32,500 nt of DNA. Origin: Glandiceps talaboti (taxonomy: Eukaryota > Hemichordata > Enteropneusta > Spengelidae). The first letter of the stretch is position 1, and each line of letters begins with the position of its first letter. Location of the stretch: contig NC_135562.1 of assembly GCF_964340395.1 (NCBI RefSeq), forward strand, positions 10,470,134-10,502,633, in the 5' to 3' direction. Shown here in pieces: positions 1 through 10,610 of the stretch. Both the position numbers and the translations under genes were made by a program. Under the pieces are notes generated by a model. It was not told the origin of the DNA. It saw only the letters and a program-made list of their open reading frames with translations, and did not search any database.

Positions 1-236
1 CCATATGGTCTCTGTGTTATTGGTTTCTTCTCATCAGATGTTCAGCCATTAAAGATTTACAGTTTTATGTTGTCTTTCTAAGTTAATGTCAGTTTCTGCA
101 TCCACTATTTCTTGCGAGACTTCACAATTTTATTATTTTTTTCTCGAATACATACGTAAAAAAAGTTTAGGATCGGCGTGAAAAACTAGGTGGGTCGGGT
201 AGCCGGAACCAAACGATTTTTTTTTGTTTTAGGCCT
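1..236. repeat. Dispersed inverted-repeat element, copy 1 (cut by window start)
   Basis: This is the right part of a repeat found again at about 3212-3580 and 19566-19905. Shared landmarks are a tggtctctgtgttatt block, cagatg.acagccatt, gcatccactatttct, ctcgaatacg, and the end block gtcgggtaaccggaaccaaac (here agccgg). It ends TTTTAGGCCTAA at 227-238. Confidence 0.8.
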
Positions 237-3211
237 AATATATTTCAATTCTGAAAAATTATTTAAATTTAATATTCATCATTTGTGAATTGAATTGGAA
301 TTGATACTTTTCATTACAATTTGTCAAATTTATCCGATTTCACTATTTGTGCTAAATACACTTCAAGTTGGTAGAAAGGAGTTACAGGTCACAGTCATGT
401 GTGTATGGCTGACAGTGATGGGTTACATTGCCCTACAAATTCACCGAGTTTGTCATGACGTCATAGGGAACTTGCAAATCCACCATGTTGAATGTTGCAT
501 CATGGGAAATGTGATAATAAATACTAATCAATTAGCACTGTAAACAATAATGTTACATTGTTTGTAACCACAAATAATCAATTCATAGTCACCCCGACCA
601 TTGTGGGACTCCGATGTTTATTTTATCGGTAGCTCCAGACTAGGTATTACGATAACCGCAGATAATCCCACAGTCCTTTGCGTCTGAGCATGCTCAGTCT
701 GGATTGCAAGTTCCCTATTTAAATTTGCCAAACTGTTAAAGGAAAAATCTATTCAGACTTATATCTGCCTTAAGTTTTGTACACTTGTATCTATAATTGC
801 TATGTACTAACTTACATATGATTTTGAGTGATAATGTAACACTTCGGTAACTTTTGAAAACTTTTAAAAATTGTATGGAAGCTCTACTACACTTGAAATG
901 TGTTCAGCCATTTTAGGGATTTCCTGCAAGGGATTATGGGAAACCTCTTGTGATGATGTCTAATGTCCTATTCTCTGTCTTGACAAGCAAATAGGTTATA
1001 CAAAGATTTCAACGTTTAATAAGTTGTAATCAGTACGTTATATTCACGAGCGCAGAAGTAAACTTCACTGGACTTTTTCTCCAAAACAAACTCGTGACAT
1101 TGGGTAATATCTGGTGTGCATCACATGAATCATCATAATCTTATCAGAGTACCGTCATGTGCGTTTTATCCACTTAATATTTACTTTATCAAGAATGTAT
1201 CTTCCTCGTCTCCTGACAACAGTGACATTTTAACCTATCGAATATTAATTAAACAGAGTTGAAATTTTACTCTAAATTCAACACAAATTTAAACCACAAA
1301 TTACTAATATACGGAACTGTTGCGTTATTAGAACGTTGACTGACTTTGCTTCACCGACTGTAAACCCAGTCACGCACATTCGTAGGTACAGAACTTCAAA
1401 TTATTCAAAATACGATTTCTGGTAAGCTCCTTTTTTCACCCTTGTAGTAAAATCGTGGACTATACATTGGTTACGCGGTATGTAAAGATTTTTCTTAGAT
1501 TTGATGGGTGAGTAAATTTGATTGTTGAAGTCTCAAAGTTCCTCAATGGTTTTGCCCTCCAGCTAAAATACGTGTGCATGCTTACTTAAATGGATTATTT
1601 TTCAGTAGTAAATATGTTCCAATAGATAACATTAGTATATTTTACAAAGCACGCCAGACTACTTCATAATATGTGAGAGCGGAAAAAAATATCTTGCGCA
1701 TTACAGTTGTAATGTCTCTAGGATCAAGCGAGCATGCGCAGTTTACGTTTTAGTAGTGAAATCGCTTTGTGAGTGTGTACCATGGTATCAATAACAACGG
1801 CAATACATTTTAATAGAATCGGAATAGGAATTTGAAATGGGTAAAGTGTCATAATAAGGACCTCAATAGAACGATTGACTTAAAAACATCTATAAATAGA
1901 AATGGGACGGCTACACTATCTGTTTTGGTCGACTATTTTGGACTTTTAAGTGAGAATTTGGGACCAATTTGTTTGAATATCACTGAGAAGAACTCGAGTC
2001 ATCTCTTGAAAGTACGAAGAAACATTAAGCAAATGGCTACGGTAAAAGTGAATGAATAAAATGAATGAAGACAGGTGTGTTTTAGACACAAAACTATTTT
2101 AACTCAGGTGAACTCCATCAAAATATTCCACATTCTGCTGGGATGTGAAGTCACGATTACAGTAACATGTTCTGTTGACGTCAACATGACAAATTAGAAA
2201 TGTTTTTGAAAAACGAGTCAAATTTACCCTTTCCCACTAACTAATGTAAAATTCCGAGATATGTGACGTCATAATTTTAAACAAATCACATTGGTCAATG
2301 TGAAAATCATAATTCCAGTAAGAGAAATAATGGTAGAACTGTAAAAGTCCACGTTGCTACATCATGTGTCACTGTGCTAGATCGAGACAAATTCTTGCCG
2401 GCATGCATTGGGCAGTCGCTCGGAAAGGTATTTACCCACTGGCGTGGAGAACCAGAGCTTTAGATATCAGACACTGACCACTGACCTGGAAAATACGTAT
2501 AAATAGTTCATTGAGATGGAAATAAGTACAAAAAATTCAACCAACTTTGAAAATATGTACAAATATGTCATTATCCTATAAATCTGTCAAATATATGATT
2601 AGCAGTGAAGGTCAAGATCAAGATCTTAAATTGTTTCTTCAGAAAATTGAATGATTTTAAAGTTTAATCAGTTCTAAGGACAATTAAATCCAGAAGTCTT
2701 AATGAAAAAATTCTGACATTATAGACAACTTGATTGTTTGTACTTCAAGAATAAATATCTGATTGGTAACCTAGTATAGTAGTAACGGGTTTAAACCGTG
2801 ATCGCCATTGAGGGCGCTGATTTTTGGGTGCGGACCCAACAATCAATTAGACAATAATGTATACATGTATATAATGTATACATGTACAGCTACAAAACAT
2901 GTATTCCCCCATACATGATTCATTACTTTTCAGGGTACACGATATTAAAGTAAGTTATTGTATCTCACAAAACATTTTCAGAAAATATGTTCATGAGTTG
3001 CAGCTACTGCAGCAAAACACAGTTCTTTAGGATACAAGAATGGTTAATAAGGAACTCTTATCATAACATCTTACTGTGACTCGAATCCAAAATAAAGTTA
3101 AACTAAGTATAATTTCACCGAGGTAATGATCACAAAATAATGAGATTTCATACCTAACTGTAGAAATGCTTTGAAAGGAGATCTTATCAACTGTGTATAT
3201 TTTTGTATTAG

Positions 3212-3582
3212 TAACAAAAAAAATGTGTGATTCTGATTACGCTCAATTTTAGAATATTAGGTGGGGGTAGGTGGAATTTTTAAAAAAAAATTTCATATGT
3301 GAGTGTCTAGTTCAGGTAGTTATGTTTGCCGTTGTTTTCCATATGGTCTCTGTGTTATTGGTTTCTTCTCATCAGATGTACAGCCATTTACAGATTGGAA
3401 AAACAGTTTTATAATTATTGTCTTTTTAAGTTGATGTCAGTTTCCGCATCCACTATTTCTTGAGACTTCACAATTTTCGCGATTTTATTATTTTTTTCTC
3501 GAATACGTAAAACAAAAGTTTAGGATCGGCGTGAAAAACTAGGTAGGGTCGGGTAACCGGAACCAAACAATTTTTCTTGGGT
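3212..3582. repeat. Dispersed inverted-repeat element, copy 2
   Basis: Full-length copy of about 370 bp. The left end (tgtgattctgattac) is the imperfect reverse complement of the right end (gtaaccggaaccaaaca), as in copy 3. It has no coding capacity. It fits a MITE-like non-autonomous DNA element; boundaries are approximate. Confidence 0.75.
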
Positions 3583-4083
3583 CTTAAGACAGGTGTGTCA
3601 ATTCCTTTAATTTGTTGTAGCATAGGCAATGTCTTTGGTTGCAACTCGAATTATTTCCATTGTAGCTTTACGGTGATATTTTTTTCATAATAAAAGGGCC
3701 TTGTTAAAGTTGAAGCGTAATGAGTTATTTACAGTAGTGTAGTTAATTAGAGTAAAATGTGGAAATTATCTTATTATAGCCAAGATTACTGTAAATATGT
3801 TAAAGATACATCATAACTGAAAAGATGATTGAATGGTATCATGTGCCTATGGGGCCAATTTCCCTGAAAATGAACTTGTCAAAATCCATCCAAGCATTAT
3901 CATTTAAAAGCTTGTTCGAGGTCCAGGAAATAGCAAAATAAATTTGAGGTGCATCACAGGGTTCTACCGGATTTCAGCTAAATGACTCCCGTTTTGAAAG
4001 GACAGAGACCATTAACCGGATGTAAACCGAATGCCCACTGTAAGGACAACACACTTTTGATTTGTTCCAACTCATTCAAATCA

Positions 4084-4283
4084 AAAGCTACACCAACAAG
4101 CTTTGTAGACAACATGCGCCTTTTTGTCATCAATCTATACACCAAAATTATATGATATCTAAAGCATCAAATCTTGACTTATTGTCTAGTTAAAAAAATA
4201 ATTAGTTATGTAAATTATGTAAATTAGTCAAAAGCTACACCAATCACAAACGTTTATAAGGCACATTGACTTTGTCGTCGTCG

Positions 4284-4315
<32 letters not shown>

Positions 4316-4560
4316 TATATATACACCAAATTCAGCGAGATTTGAATCATGCATTTTGATGATATTGCCTAATTACCAAAAAAGCGTCAATTATGCAAAT
4401 GAATCTAAAGCTACATTCACAAACTTTATAGGATGGGTGACCTTTGTTATTGTCGAATTATATGATATTAAAGGATGTTTATTCCAAAGAAACGGTTAAT
4501 TATGCAAATCATCGTTAACAATTGATGTTTACCAAAACCCATTCAGTTCTTCCTTTTAAT
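4084..4560 (+). repeat. Diverged tandem repeat of about 147 bp with internal TCA microsatellite
   Basis: The block AAAGCTACA followed by a caa.aaac/gctttgt-like tail recurs at 4084, 4231 and 4407. The first spacing is 147 bp; the second is 176 bp, the excess being about the length of part of a GTC/ATC microsatellite at 4273-4315. ttatgcaaat.aat recurs between units. It resembles the repeat-plus-microsatellite composites at 25860-26960. Confidence 0.55.
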
Positions 4561-5944
4561 ATATTTAAGGAAGATGTGTACCAAATTTCATTTCAATTGT
4601 CATTTTCACTTCTATTTAAGAATATTTTTATGCGTTTTCTTGACCATAGCAAGAGCACAGGCTAACAAATTAATTCCGAAGCGTACCTGTATAATAATCG
4701 AGAAAATTCACTTTTATTATTCACAAATGGAGCGTAAGTTTGTGCTCAGACGTATTTGGTGGTCTGATGTTTGTGAAAACTAGGTCCGGTATACATCGTG
4801 GGCGCCCCATATATGATTTGTTCATTGATTGTGAAAGTTCTTTGGACAAAAGAGGGCTTGGCAGTTCCGCTTCCGTGACGAAAGGGGAGAGTGTTCGAAC
4901 GTTCGTGTCTTTATAAACGAACTAATAGCTCTATTTTCTATCCAAGGTCGTTCAGGGCAATACAACATTACATGTCCTGATTTATCTATTATACATACCC
5001 TTCCTATCCGCTGAATACACAGCCTAGAAATATGTGTCCGTTTCCCTTTCCCCTCTCTCCATATATCAGCAGACGCCCCATTGCCCTTCCCCACCACTCA
5101 ACTTCATATTCTCTTCCCAAAAGATATTTACAGTCGGCACAAAATTAATCTAATGCCACAAAACACCAAATAATCACAACGATGTTATATTGCAAGTTCC
5201 ACTCTAAGACTTCTAACTTCAATAACGTTAACGCTCACATACTATCCACGTACATTAATGATACCGATCCTTTCTCCCCTATTACCCACTCAGATGAAAT
5301 AAAAGATTTGCCCGCTGAAATGCTGGCTGTGTTCCCCTCCCACCTGATGACCAATACACCGAAACAAACATTGCGCTCCCATTAAAAAATCGTATACGAA
5401 CAGCTTTTTGCACGAACAGCTTCGTTGGCTGCGCCTTGGATATATCATTCGTGGATTATGATACGGCTTTGAAGGGGATAGTCAGTTATCATATTATGAT
5501 TATGATATTATATTGATTATGAGATTAAATTATGATTTCGAGATTATATTATGATTTTATACGATATGTCAGTCTGTGTTATTCTGACAAATGTGATATC
5601 GTTGTAACGTTATTATTACTAAACCGTACCATTCTTGCCATATTACACTCTCCTTTCATACACTAAAACAGTTTTCATGCAAATTAAGGTTTACTGATAA
5701 CTTCAAAGTTTGATTACACGATTGTTAGTATTTGGTATTACAAGACCACTTAGCTTATTGATATTATTTTTCCTTTTGTCAAGCGGCTGCTGTGGTGTTT
5801 TTAAAAAAGAAACTCTCAATCTCTCCATGAATATAAAAATTGACATTGTAAGCATCACTCTGATTTGGATAAATAGTTAACGCGGGATATTGTGTTACCA
5901 TGGAGATCATACAATTTGTAAGTCCGTCAACGCCATGTGTGGTA

Positions 5945-6004
5945 AGACAGACAGACAAACAAACAGATAGACACGTAACTAGTCAGACAGATTGACTGAC
6001 TGAC

Positions 6005-6043
<39 letters not shown>

Positions 6044-6136
6044 GACTACTGTCTGACTACTTGACTGACGTACTGTCTGAGACTGACGCCTGACTGACAG
6101 AGCGACAGACAGACGTACGTACAGACAGACGTACGT

Positions 6137-6191
<55 letters not shown>

Positions 6192-6193
6192 GT
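5945..6193. repeat. CTGT then GACA microsatellite block (self-complementary)
   Basis: A run of CTGT units (6005-6042) is followed by degenerate GACTGACT, then ACAGACAGACGTACGT units and a pure GACA run to 6193. The two halves are complementary, so the block can fold into a long hairpin. It ends about 540 bp before the IL-17 gene A TATA box. Confidence 0.9.
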
Positions 6194-6312
6194 AAAGGGG
6201 ACAAAAAAAAGAAAGAAGAGGAATATAGTAGTGATGAATAGCTGGAAAGTGGAAGCGATGAAAAGATTAGAATGTCAGTGATGTCAAGTTTTATCTTACG
6301 TAAGATCAGGCC

Positions 6313-6325
6313 AGGTCAAAGGTTA
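6313..6325 (+). promoter_or_regulatory. DR1-type nuclear-receptor half-site pair upstream of IL-17 gene A
   Basis: AGGTCA, one spacer base, then AGGTTA form a near-consensus DR1 element (HNF4/RXR type), about 420 bp before the TATA box. A CCAAT box in reverse (GATTGGCT) lies 15 bp further on. A perfect DR1 lies upstream of gene B at 31392-31404, again with GATTGGCT close by. Confidence 0.35.
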
Positions 6326-6506
6326 GGAATATACACCAGTGATTGGCTGGAGCTAATTGAAGTGATACTTTTAAAAACTTTGCTTGTTGAAAGAAAAAGT
6401 AGTATCCTTACCTTTTGACCTATACACAAAGAAATCGACCCACACCCTTCATTGCCTTATTCTTTACATGTGAAATGATGTAACAGTGCAAATCACCCTT
6501 GCATTT

Positions 6507-6516
6507 GGGACTTTCC
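6507..6516 (+). promoter_or_regulatory. Consensus NF-kB/Rel site upstream of IL-17-like gene A
   Basis: GGGACTTTCC is an exact match to the classical immunoglobulin kappa-enhancer kB decamer. It lies about 215 bp before the TATA box. NF-kB control is well established for cytokine genes; function here is inferred from sequence and position only. Confidence 0.6.
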
Positions 6517-6634
6517 TTCCTGGTATGTTTTCATCTGCGGAAATCTGCATACTAATATCAGGGGGATGTCACAGTGTAAGGGTCACTCAACCATAACAGG
6601 TTGTACTGTCTTTCTTTCTCCCCAGGGCGATGGG

Positions 6635-6641
6635 TGACTCA
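6635..6641 (+). promoter_or_regulatory. AP-1 consensus site upstream of IL-17-like gene A
   Basis: TGACTCA is the exact Jun/Fos TRE heptamer, placed about 90 bp before the TATA box. A 7-mer can occur by chance. Its position in the proximal promoter, together with the kB site at 6507, makes it worth noting. Confidence 0.5.
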
Positions 6642-6731
6642 TTAGTTTAAAAAAAATCTTCTTCTTTTCCCAAATTTTTCAAATTAAGTAAAAAAAGAAA
6701 ATGTAAGTGCATAACTTGTGTGCCGCAAAGC

Positions 6732-6739
6732 TATATAAA
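6732..6739 (+). promoter_or_regulatory. TATA box of IL-17-like gene A
   Basis: TATATAAA lies 132 bp before the start codon, which leaves a 5' UTR of about 90-100 nt if transcription starts near 6762-6775. The TCACTT at 6772-6777 is close to an initiator. The leader contains no upstream ATG. Confidence 0.75.
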
Positions 6740-6863
6740 GAGGCAAAAACTACCTGAAGAGACATAACACTTCACTTGGTCCGAAAAGCAGTCGAGCAAC
6801 ACTCAGCCTCAGTTAACGTAACGTCCGTATTATTCGACAAGTTTGTCTCACACTTACGAAGAA

Positions 6864-6878
6864 ATGGAAGCCTACCTC
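6864..6878 (+). CDS. Coding exon 1 of IL-17-like gene A (15 nt coding part)
   Basis: This exon holds the start codon and five codons (M-E-A-Y-L), followed by a strong donor gtaagt at 6879. The start context has G at -3 and G at +4, and no upstream ATG lies between the TATA box region and this ATG. Spliced in frame to 8715, it completes the hydrophobic core of the signal peptide. The intron is 6879-8714. Confidence 0.87.
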
Positions 6879-9242
6879 GTAAGTATATCAATCAGTTTTT
6901 TTCGACCTTTTTTTTAATCATATTTTATTTCAGAGAGTAGGTTATGCAAGTAAACCTAACAGGCTCATTATTAACGTATGCATCTTTGAACTTGGTTTCT
7001 TCTCGTTCTTCAAAACGAAAAGTTACCAGCAGCAAATCGAAGTTCAATACAATGCACCTGAGTCGAGCAGTGTACACTTAGTCAATATTTTAACCCCTGC
7101 ATCCCAGGGGGGGGGGGGGGGGGTCAGGAGTGTTGTCGGCTGCTTTTCGTTGGCACAAATATAGAACCGTCTGTTAAAATAATTTCATTGTCGCATTTGA
7201 TAGCTGCAATTCACCAGAAGATACAGTAACTGTTTATTTCATTCAACATATCTATAAGGTTGCAATATGTAAGGGGACAGAAGAAGAGTGACAATTCAGT
7301 TGGAAAAACAAAATTCGGCCTTGGTGGTCAGTTTATCTATGCTTGGCGCTTATGTAGACGTTACAGTGTGGACACAAACACATTCAGCTAAATTAAGATC
7401 CTCAGTGCAATAATGGGAAAGACGTACATTAATTCAAGGGAGCTTAGAGCACTTTAGTAATTTAGGGGAAGGGACTTTACATATACTATTAATCTACTCA
7501 GTTCTAATCAGTTAATCTGCGGATTGTTATCAAAAGAGGGAGAACGAGAGAGAACAAAAACGCTTCACAGAGTTTGAATGCTTCACGAGTGCATTATCTA
7601 TATGGCGATTCAAGTATATTCATGTTAAATCACCGATTAGAATGAATGAACGTGAAGTGAAAGTAAACTTCCGCACAGTGACTGTGTGTGAACGCCTCGT
7701 TTGTCACACGTGACCAACATGTGACATACACCTCAGACCACTACAGAGTGAGTGGTCTGAGCTTCAATACACTTATAGTAGTAGTCACTCTGTATTACCG
7801 CGGTCAGGGCCCGGTCGAGCTGATGCTAACACGTGATGAGGTGACAATGCAATGTCTCAAATCTGAGGGTGGAAATGAAAAGCACCACTAGTGCATGAAA
7901 TTACAATGTATCTCTCCGTAACGACTTTACTATCTCGGGTGTAATGTGCACTTTGTTTGTAAAAGGGTCACTAGTGTTGGTTTTAGTCCTCGTGGACCTA
8001 TTTAACCCTGAAGTGCAGTGGTTATTGCTAGATTTGTTGAGCAATGGGCGGTCTCATTTTTTTCCAATTGAACTCATTTAAATTAGTACAGCATGTGTGA
8101 TTTTATTTTGTTTTTCGTGAGAGAGCTCTGTCCATATGTATGTCAAATAAAAACTACAGTGAACCCCTAGCTGCCTGGGGAAACATCTTTTCTCAGAAAG
8201 CATGATTTTAAAAAAATAGCATAAATATACCAAAATTTATAGAAATACACAATTTGTGTTGAAAATGAAATCAAAAAGAATTTCCTCGGGGGACAACTGC
8301 TATTTTAGTCAATTAGACCTTAGCTTAGTATTGTAACAGAAGGTCCCTTTTCTTTGTGAAAGCATATATCTTGGAGGGGACGTCCCTCACCTCCAAGATC
8401 TATGTTGAAAGTGAGTCACCAGAAACTTTGGTATGCGAGAATGTACGTACCAGTGTACGGAGGGATAATACGTGTACCTAAATCAACAGAGGGACTTTAA
8501 CCTTACGTTAACACGATTCTGATACGGAATGATGGCAGTAATTATATTAACATATTGATAATTACTCGTATATAGCGACATTTTTCACAGTCAAACACGT
8601 GATCAAAGGCGCTTATTAACAAGGCACAAAATACTGAGATAAATGCAGTGAAAGTGGGAAGTCTTTAGATGCGATGATTTGTTTAACAAACAACGTTTTG
8701 TTATCATTTTATAGGTGTTTGTATGTATCAGTGTTTTCATCGCCCTGGCCAATACCAATCCGGTAAAGAATGACATCACTGATGCAACGTGTGAAGATCG
8801 ATACATTCAGAGCATCTCTGCGACCAACAGGCTAGCGATGTATCCCTATAGCAACACTTTCGGAATTCTACCCTTTGACGACACTCAGGTTCTTAATGGT
8901 CAGAGAACTGACGTGTTATCACCTTCTAATCTAGCAATCAGAGATTCACGCCATGCCGCACCTGAGGAACTCAGCACGTGTCCGTTCTCCTACTCCTTCC
9001 AGACCGACAACAACCGAATCCCAAGAACTCTGGAGTATGTCACCTGTTCGTGTGAATATTGCATCAAAGAGAACGGAAGCTACCATCATATGCACACCTG
9101 TCAACCAATTAAACACAGGATTCCTGTATTCAAGAAGAAAGGATGTATGGATGGGTTACACAAATATGAATTAGAATATGAAGAAGTACCCGTCGCCTGC
9201 GCATGTCTAAGATCACGACAAGGACGACGCCATAGAGGATAA
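6864..9242 (+). CDS. IL-17-family secreted cytokine A (two exons: 6864-6878 and 8715-9242)
   Basis: Predicted 180-residue secreted cytokine of the interleukin-17 cystine-knot family, expected to act outside the cell on IL-17 receptors. Exon 1 encodes only MEAYL and ends CTC|gtaagt. Exon 2 starts after ttttatag at 8714. The phase-0 join restores a signal peptide (MEAYLVFVCISVFIALA, likely cut after Ala17). A linker of about 75 residues precedes the IL-17 domain at about 94-170. The domain shows CPFSY, then TDNNRIPR (family D-x-x-R-x-P), then Cys116/118/121, Cys134, Cys149, and the terminal EVPVACAC motif (Cys167, Cys169) equivalent to VGCTC of vertebrate IL-17. Cys116-x4-Cys121 with Cys167/169 matches the two knot disulfides. 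One N-glycosylation sequon lies at Asn125 (NGS). The tail is very basic (RSRQGRRHRG). Exon 2 alone begins GTG and would lack a normal start, which supports the spliced model. The family call is firm; subtype and receptor are not determinable. Confidence 0.93.
7107..7123 (+). repeat. Homopolymer run of 17 G in IL-17 gene A intron
   Basis: An uninterrupted G17 follows tgcatccca. Similar runs lie at 11303-11315 (C13), 24374-24385 (G12) and 30544-30553 (G10). It is length-unstable and able to form quadruplex structures. Confidence 0.9.
7732..7761. repeat. Perfect 11-bp inverted repeat in IL-17 gene A intron
   Basis: CTCAGACCACT, an 8-nt loop, then AGTGGTCTGAG. The loop sequence TACAGAGTGA can instead pair with TCACTCTGTA at about 7785-7794, so two exclusive hairpins are possible in the intron RNA. 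No known element is recognised. Confidence 0.6.
8368..8399. repeat. Perfect 10-bp inverted repeat around GGACGTCC in IL-17 gene A intron
   Basis: ATCTTGGAGG and CCTCCAAGAT flank a 12-nt spacer that contains the palindrome GGACGTCC. It lies about 315 bp before exon 2. Function is unknown. Confidence 0.55.
8715..9242 (+). CDS. Coding exon 2 of IL-17-like gene A (most of the protein)
   Basis: This exon runs from the acceptor at 8713-8714 to a TAA stop at 9240-9242. It carries the rest of the signal peptide, the linker and the whole cystine-knot domain. The same exon arrangement, with one intron in the signal peptide and everything else in one exon, is seen in gene B at 29407-30006. Confidence 0.93.
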   Translation: MFVCISVFIALANTNPVKNDITDATCEDRYIQSISATNRLAMYPYSNTFGILPFDDTQVLNGQRTDVLSPSNLAIRDSRHAAPEELSTCPFSYSFQTDNNRIPRTLEYVTCSCEYCIKENGSYHHMHTCQPIKHRIPVFKKKGCMDGLHKYELEYEEVPVACACLRSRQGRRHRG

Positions 9243-10610
9243 GAATGTACAACCATATCACCATCAACATCCCTAAACCACAACCATTTTTTCTTCGTGA
9301 TGGCTTGATTTGACGACTTTTGAACAAAACGTAACGAGACTTTACAGTAGAAATTGTTCCAGATTTCTTATATTTTTATCAATAGTTTTGTATTATTTTT
9401 TAAAATGTCATTTTAATTAATATTTATTTCTTATTGCAAACATGAACATTAGTATATCTACTCTATTTACAAGGTTGCTATGCAATTCACTGTTGTTGCT
9501 ATGCAACATATTTCAAATGTATTTTTATTTATTGAGTTATTGATCTGCTAAAATTCTGACGGGGAAATACCATTTATTCGTTTTATTGACCAAGATGTTT
9601 CAGCAGACGCTCGCCTTAATTATGCTACATAGATTTATTAGAAAGGGAGGGGGGCATAAAATAGGGGTAGAATAAAAGAGCCACTTTATATATACTATGA
9701 TCATGGAGAGGGGGTCTTAAATACATTGCAACATTCTATCACCTTGCTGGACGAAAACGTTACAAAACACGGATCAACACTGTTACACTTCATCGTTTTG
9801 GGAGACACATTTTCTTTGTATGTACTGCATTTAGGTGATTCGTACCTTTAAAGGAATTAAAATGTAACGAATGTCCATCTAGGCGATAAAATGTAGCAAT
9901 GTTAATAAAATGTTAATTTGCCTAGTCAGAAGCCAAATTCTGTTTCAATTTGACCCGCTTCTATAGAAAACTGTTATAGCGAATCAGAGTCAGACAGCAA
10001 AACAGATATTTCTTAACATATTCATAATCTTTTAAGACTTCGTATCGAAGGAAGGAAAGAAAGTAAAGTACTTGATATTTTAGGTATTTCGGTCATGTGA
10101 CCGATTAAGGAACATCTAGATGTTTTCTATGATGTCATTGTAATGTTCACATTGAACTTGTTTTACATTCCATAACTAAAAAATATAATTACCGAACTGT
10201 TGACACATAGTTGTCAAAATTGTGAGAACTTTCTTTTTAAAAGGATATTAAGGACAAAATAAAGATCGATTGTTTTATGATAAATTTGCCTCTAAATTAG
10301 TCTAAGTGATAGCTTAAATGTACTATAACACTCGAACGAATGTGTTGCTATAGATATAGTAATAGACATACCTTGTAATTTCTATCCTCTTATTCCTCCA
10401 ATAATGTATGCCGATATATTTTCAATGGACATGACTTTGTTGTTCTTGAAACATGTACTTTTAACAGTAGTTTCTTAATTTTTGTTTTTTGTTTTATTTA
10501 GAAAGTTAATTTTCAAACAAATTAATTTCATTGTCAATGACATACTGACTATATGTTTTCCCGCATATTGATCTTTGATTTGATTAATAAAAGAAACTTA
10601 TAGCATTACT
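9243..10610 (+). other. Probable 3' UTR of IL-17-like gene A, AU-rich, with two candidate poly(A) ends
   Basis: The sequence after the stop is AT-rich with repeated ATTTA pentamers (for example 9422, 9463 and 9527), including an exact TTATTTATT nonamer at 9525-9533, the classical mRNA-destabilising element of cytokine messages. AATAAA signals lie at 9671-9676, 9904-9909, 10258-10263 and 10586-10591. The last is followed about 20 nt later by a GT-rich stretch (tatgtgtggtcgtttt), so it is the best full-length end. A single unit related to the 43-bp minisatellite lies at about 9885-9915. Confidence 0.5.
10586..10591 (+). promoter_or_regulatory. Candidate distal poly(A) signal of IL-17-like gene A
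   Basis: AATAAA followed by a GT/T-rich downstream element at about 10612-10628. This would give a 3' UTR of about 1.37 kb. The earlier AATAAA at 9671 would give a UTR of about 0.45 kb that still keeps the AU-rich nonamer. Confidence 0.45.

Larger units (their letters stand above)
1..6500. other. Non-coding region upstream of IL-17 gene A
   Basis: No gene is recognised here. Open frames are short (under about 92 codons), lack recognisable domains and lie in AT-rich sequence or repeats. Contents are the dispersed element copies, the 147-bp repeat, the CTGT/GACA block and short ATG-less AT-rich stretches. Gene A regulatory sites begin near 6313. Confidence 0.6.

Noticed and set aside
4822-5385. 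Frames of 91 (minus) and 67 (plus) codons
   Set aside because: No family resemblance. Parts look like a diverged dispersed repeat (gaacagcttcgttg also occurs at about 30806), so a gene is unlikely.
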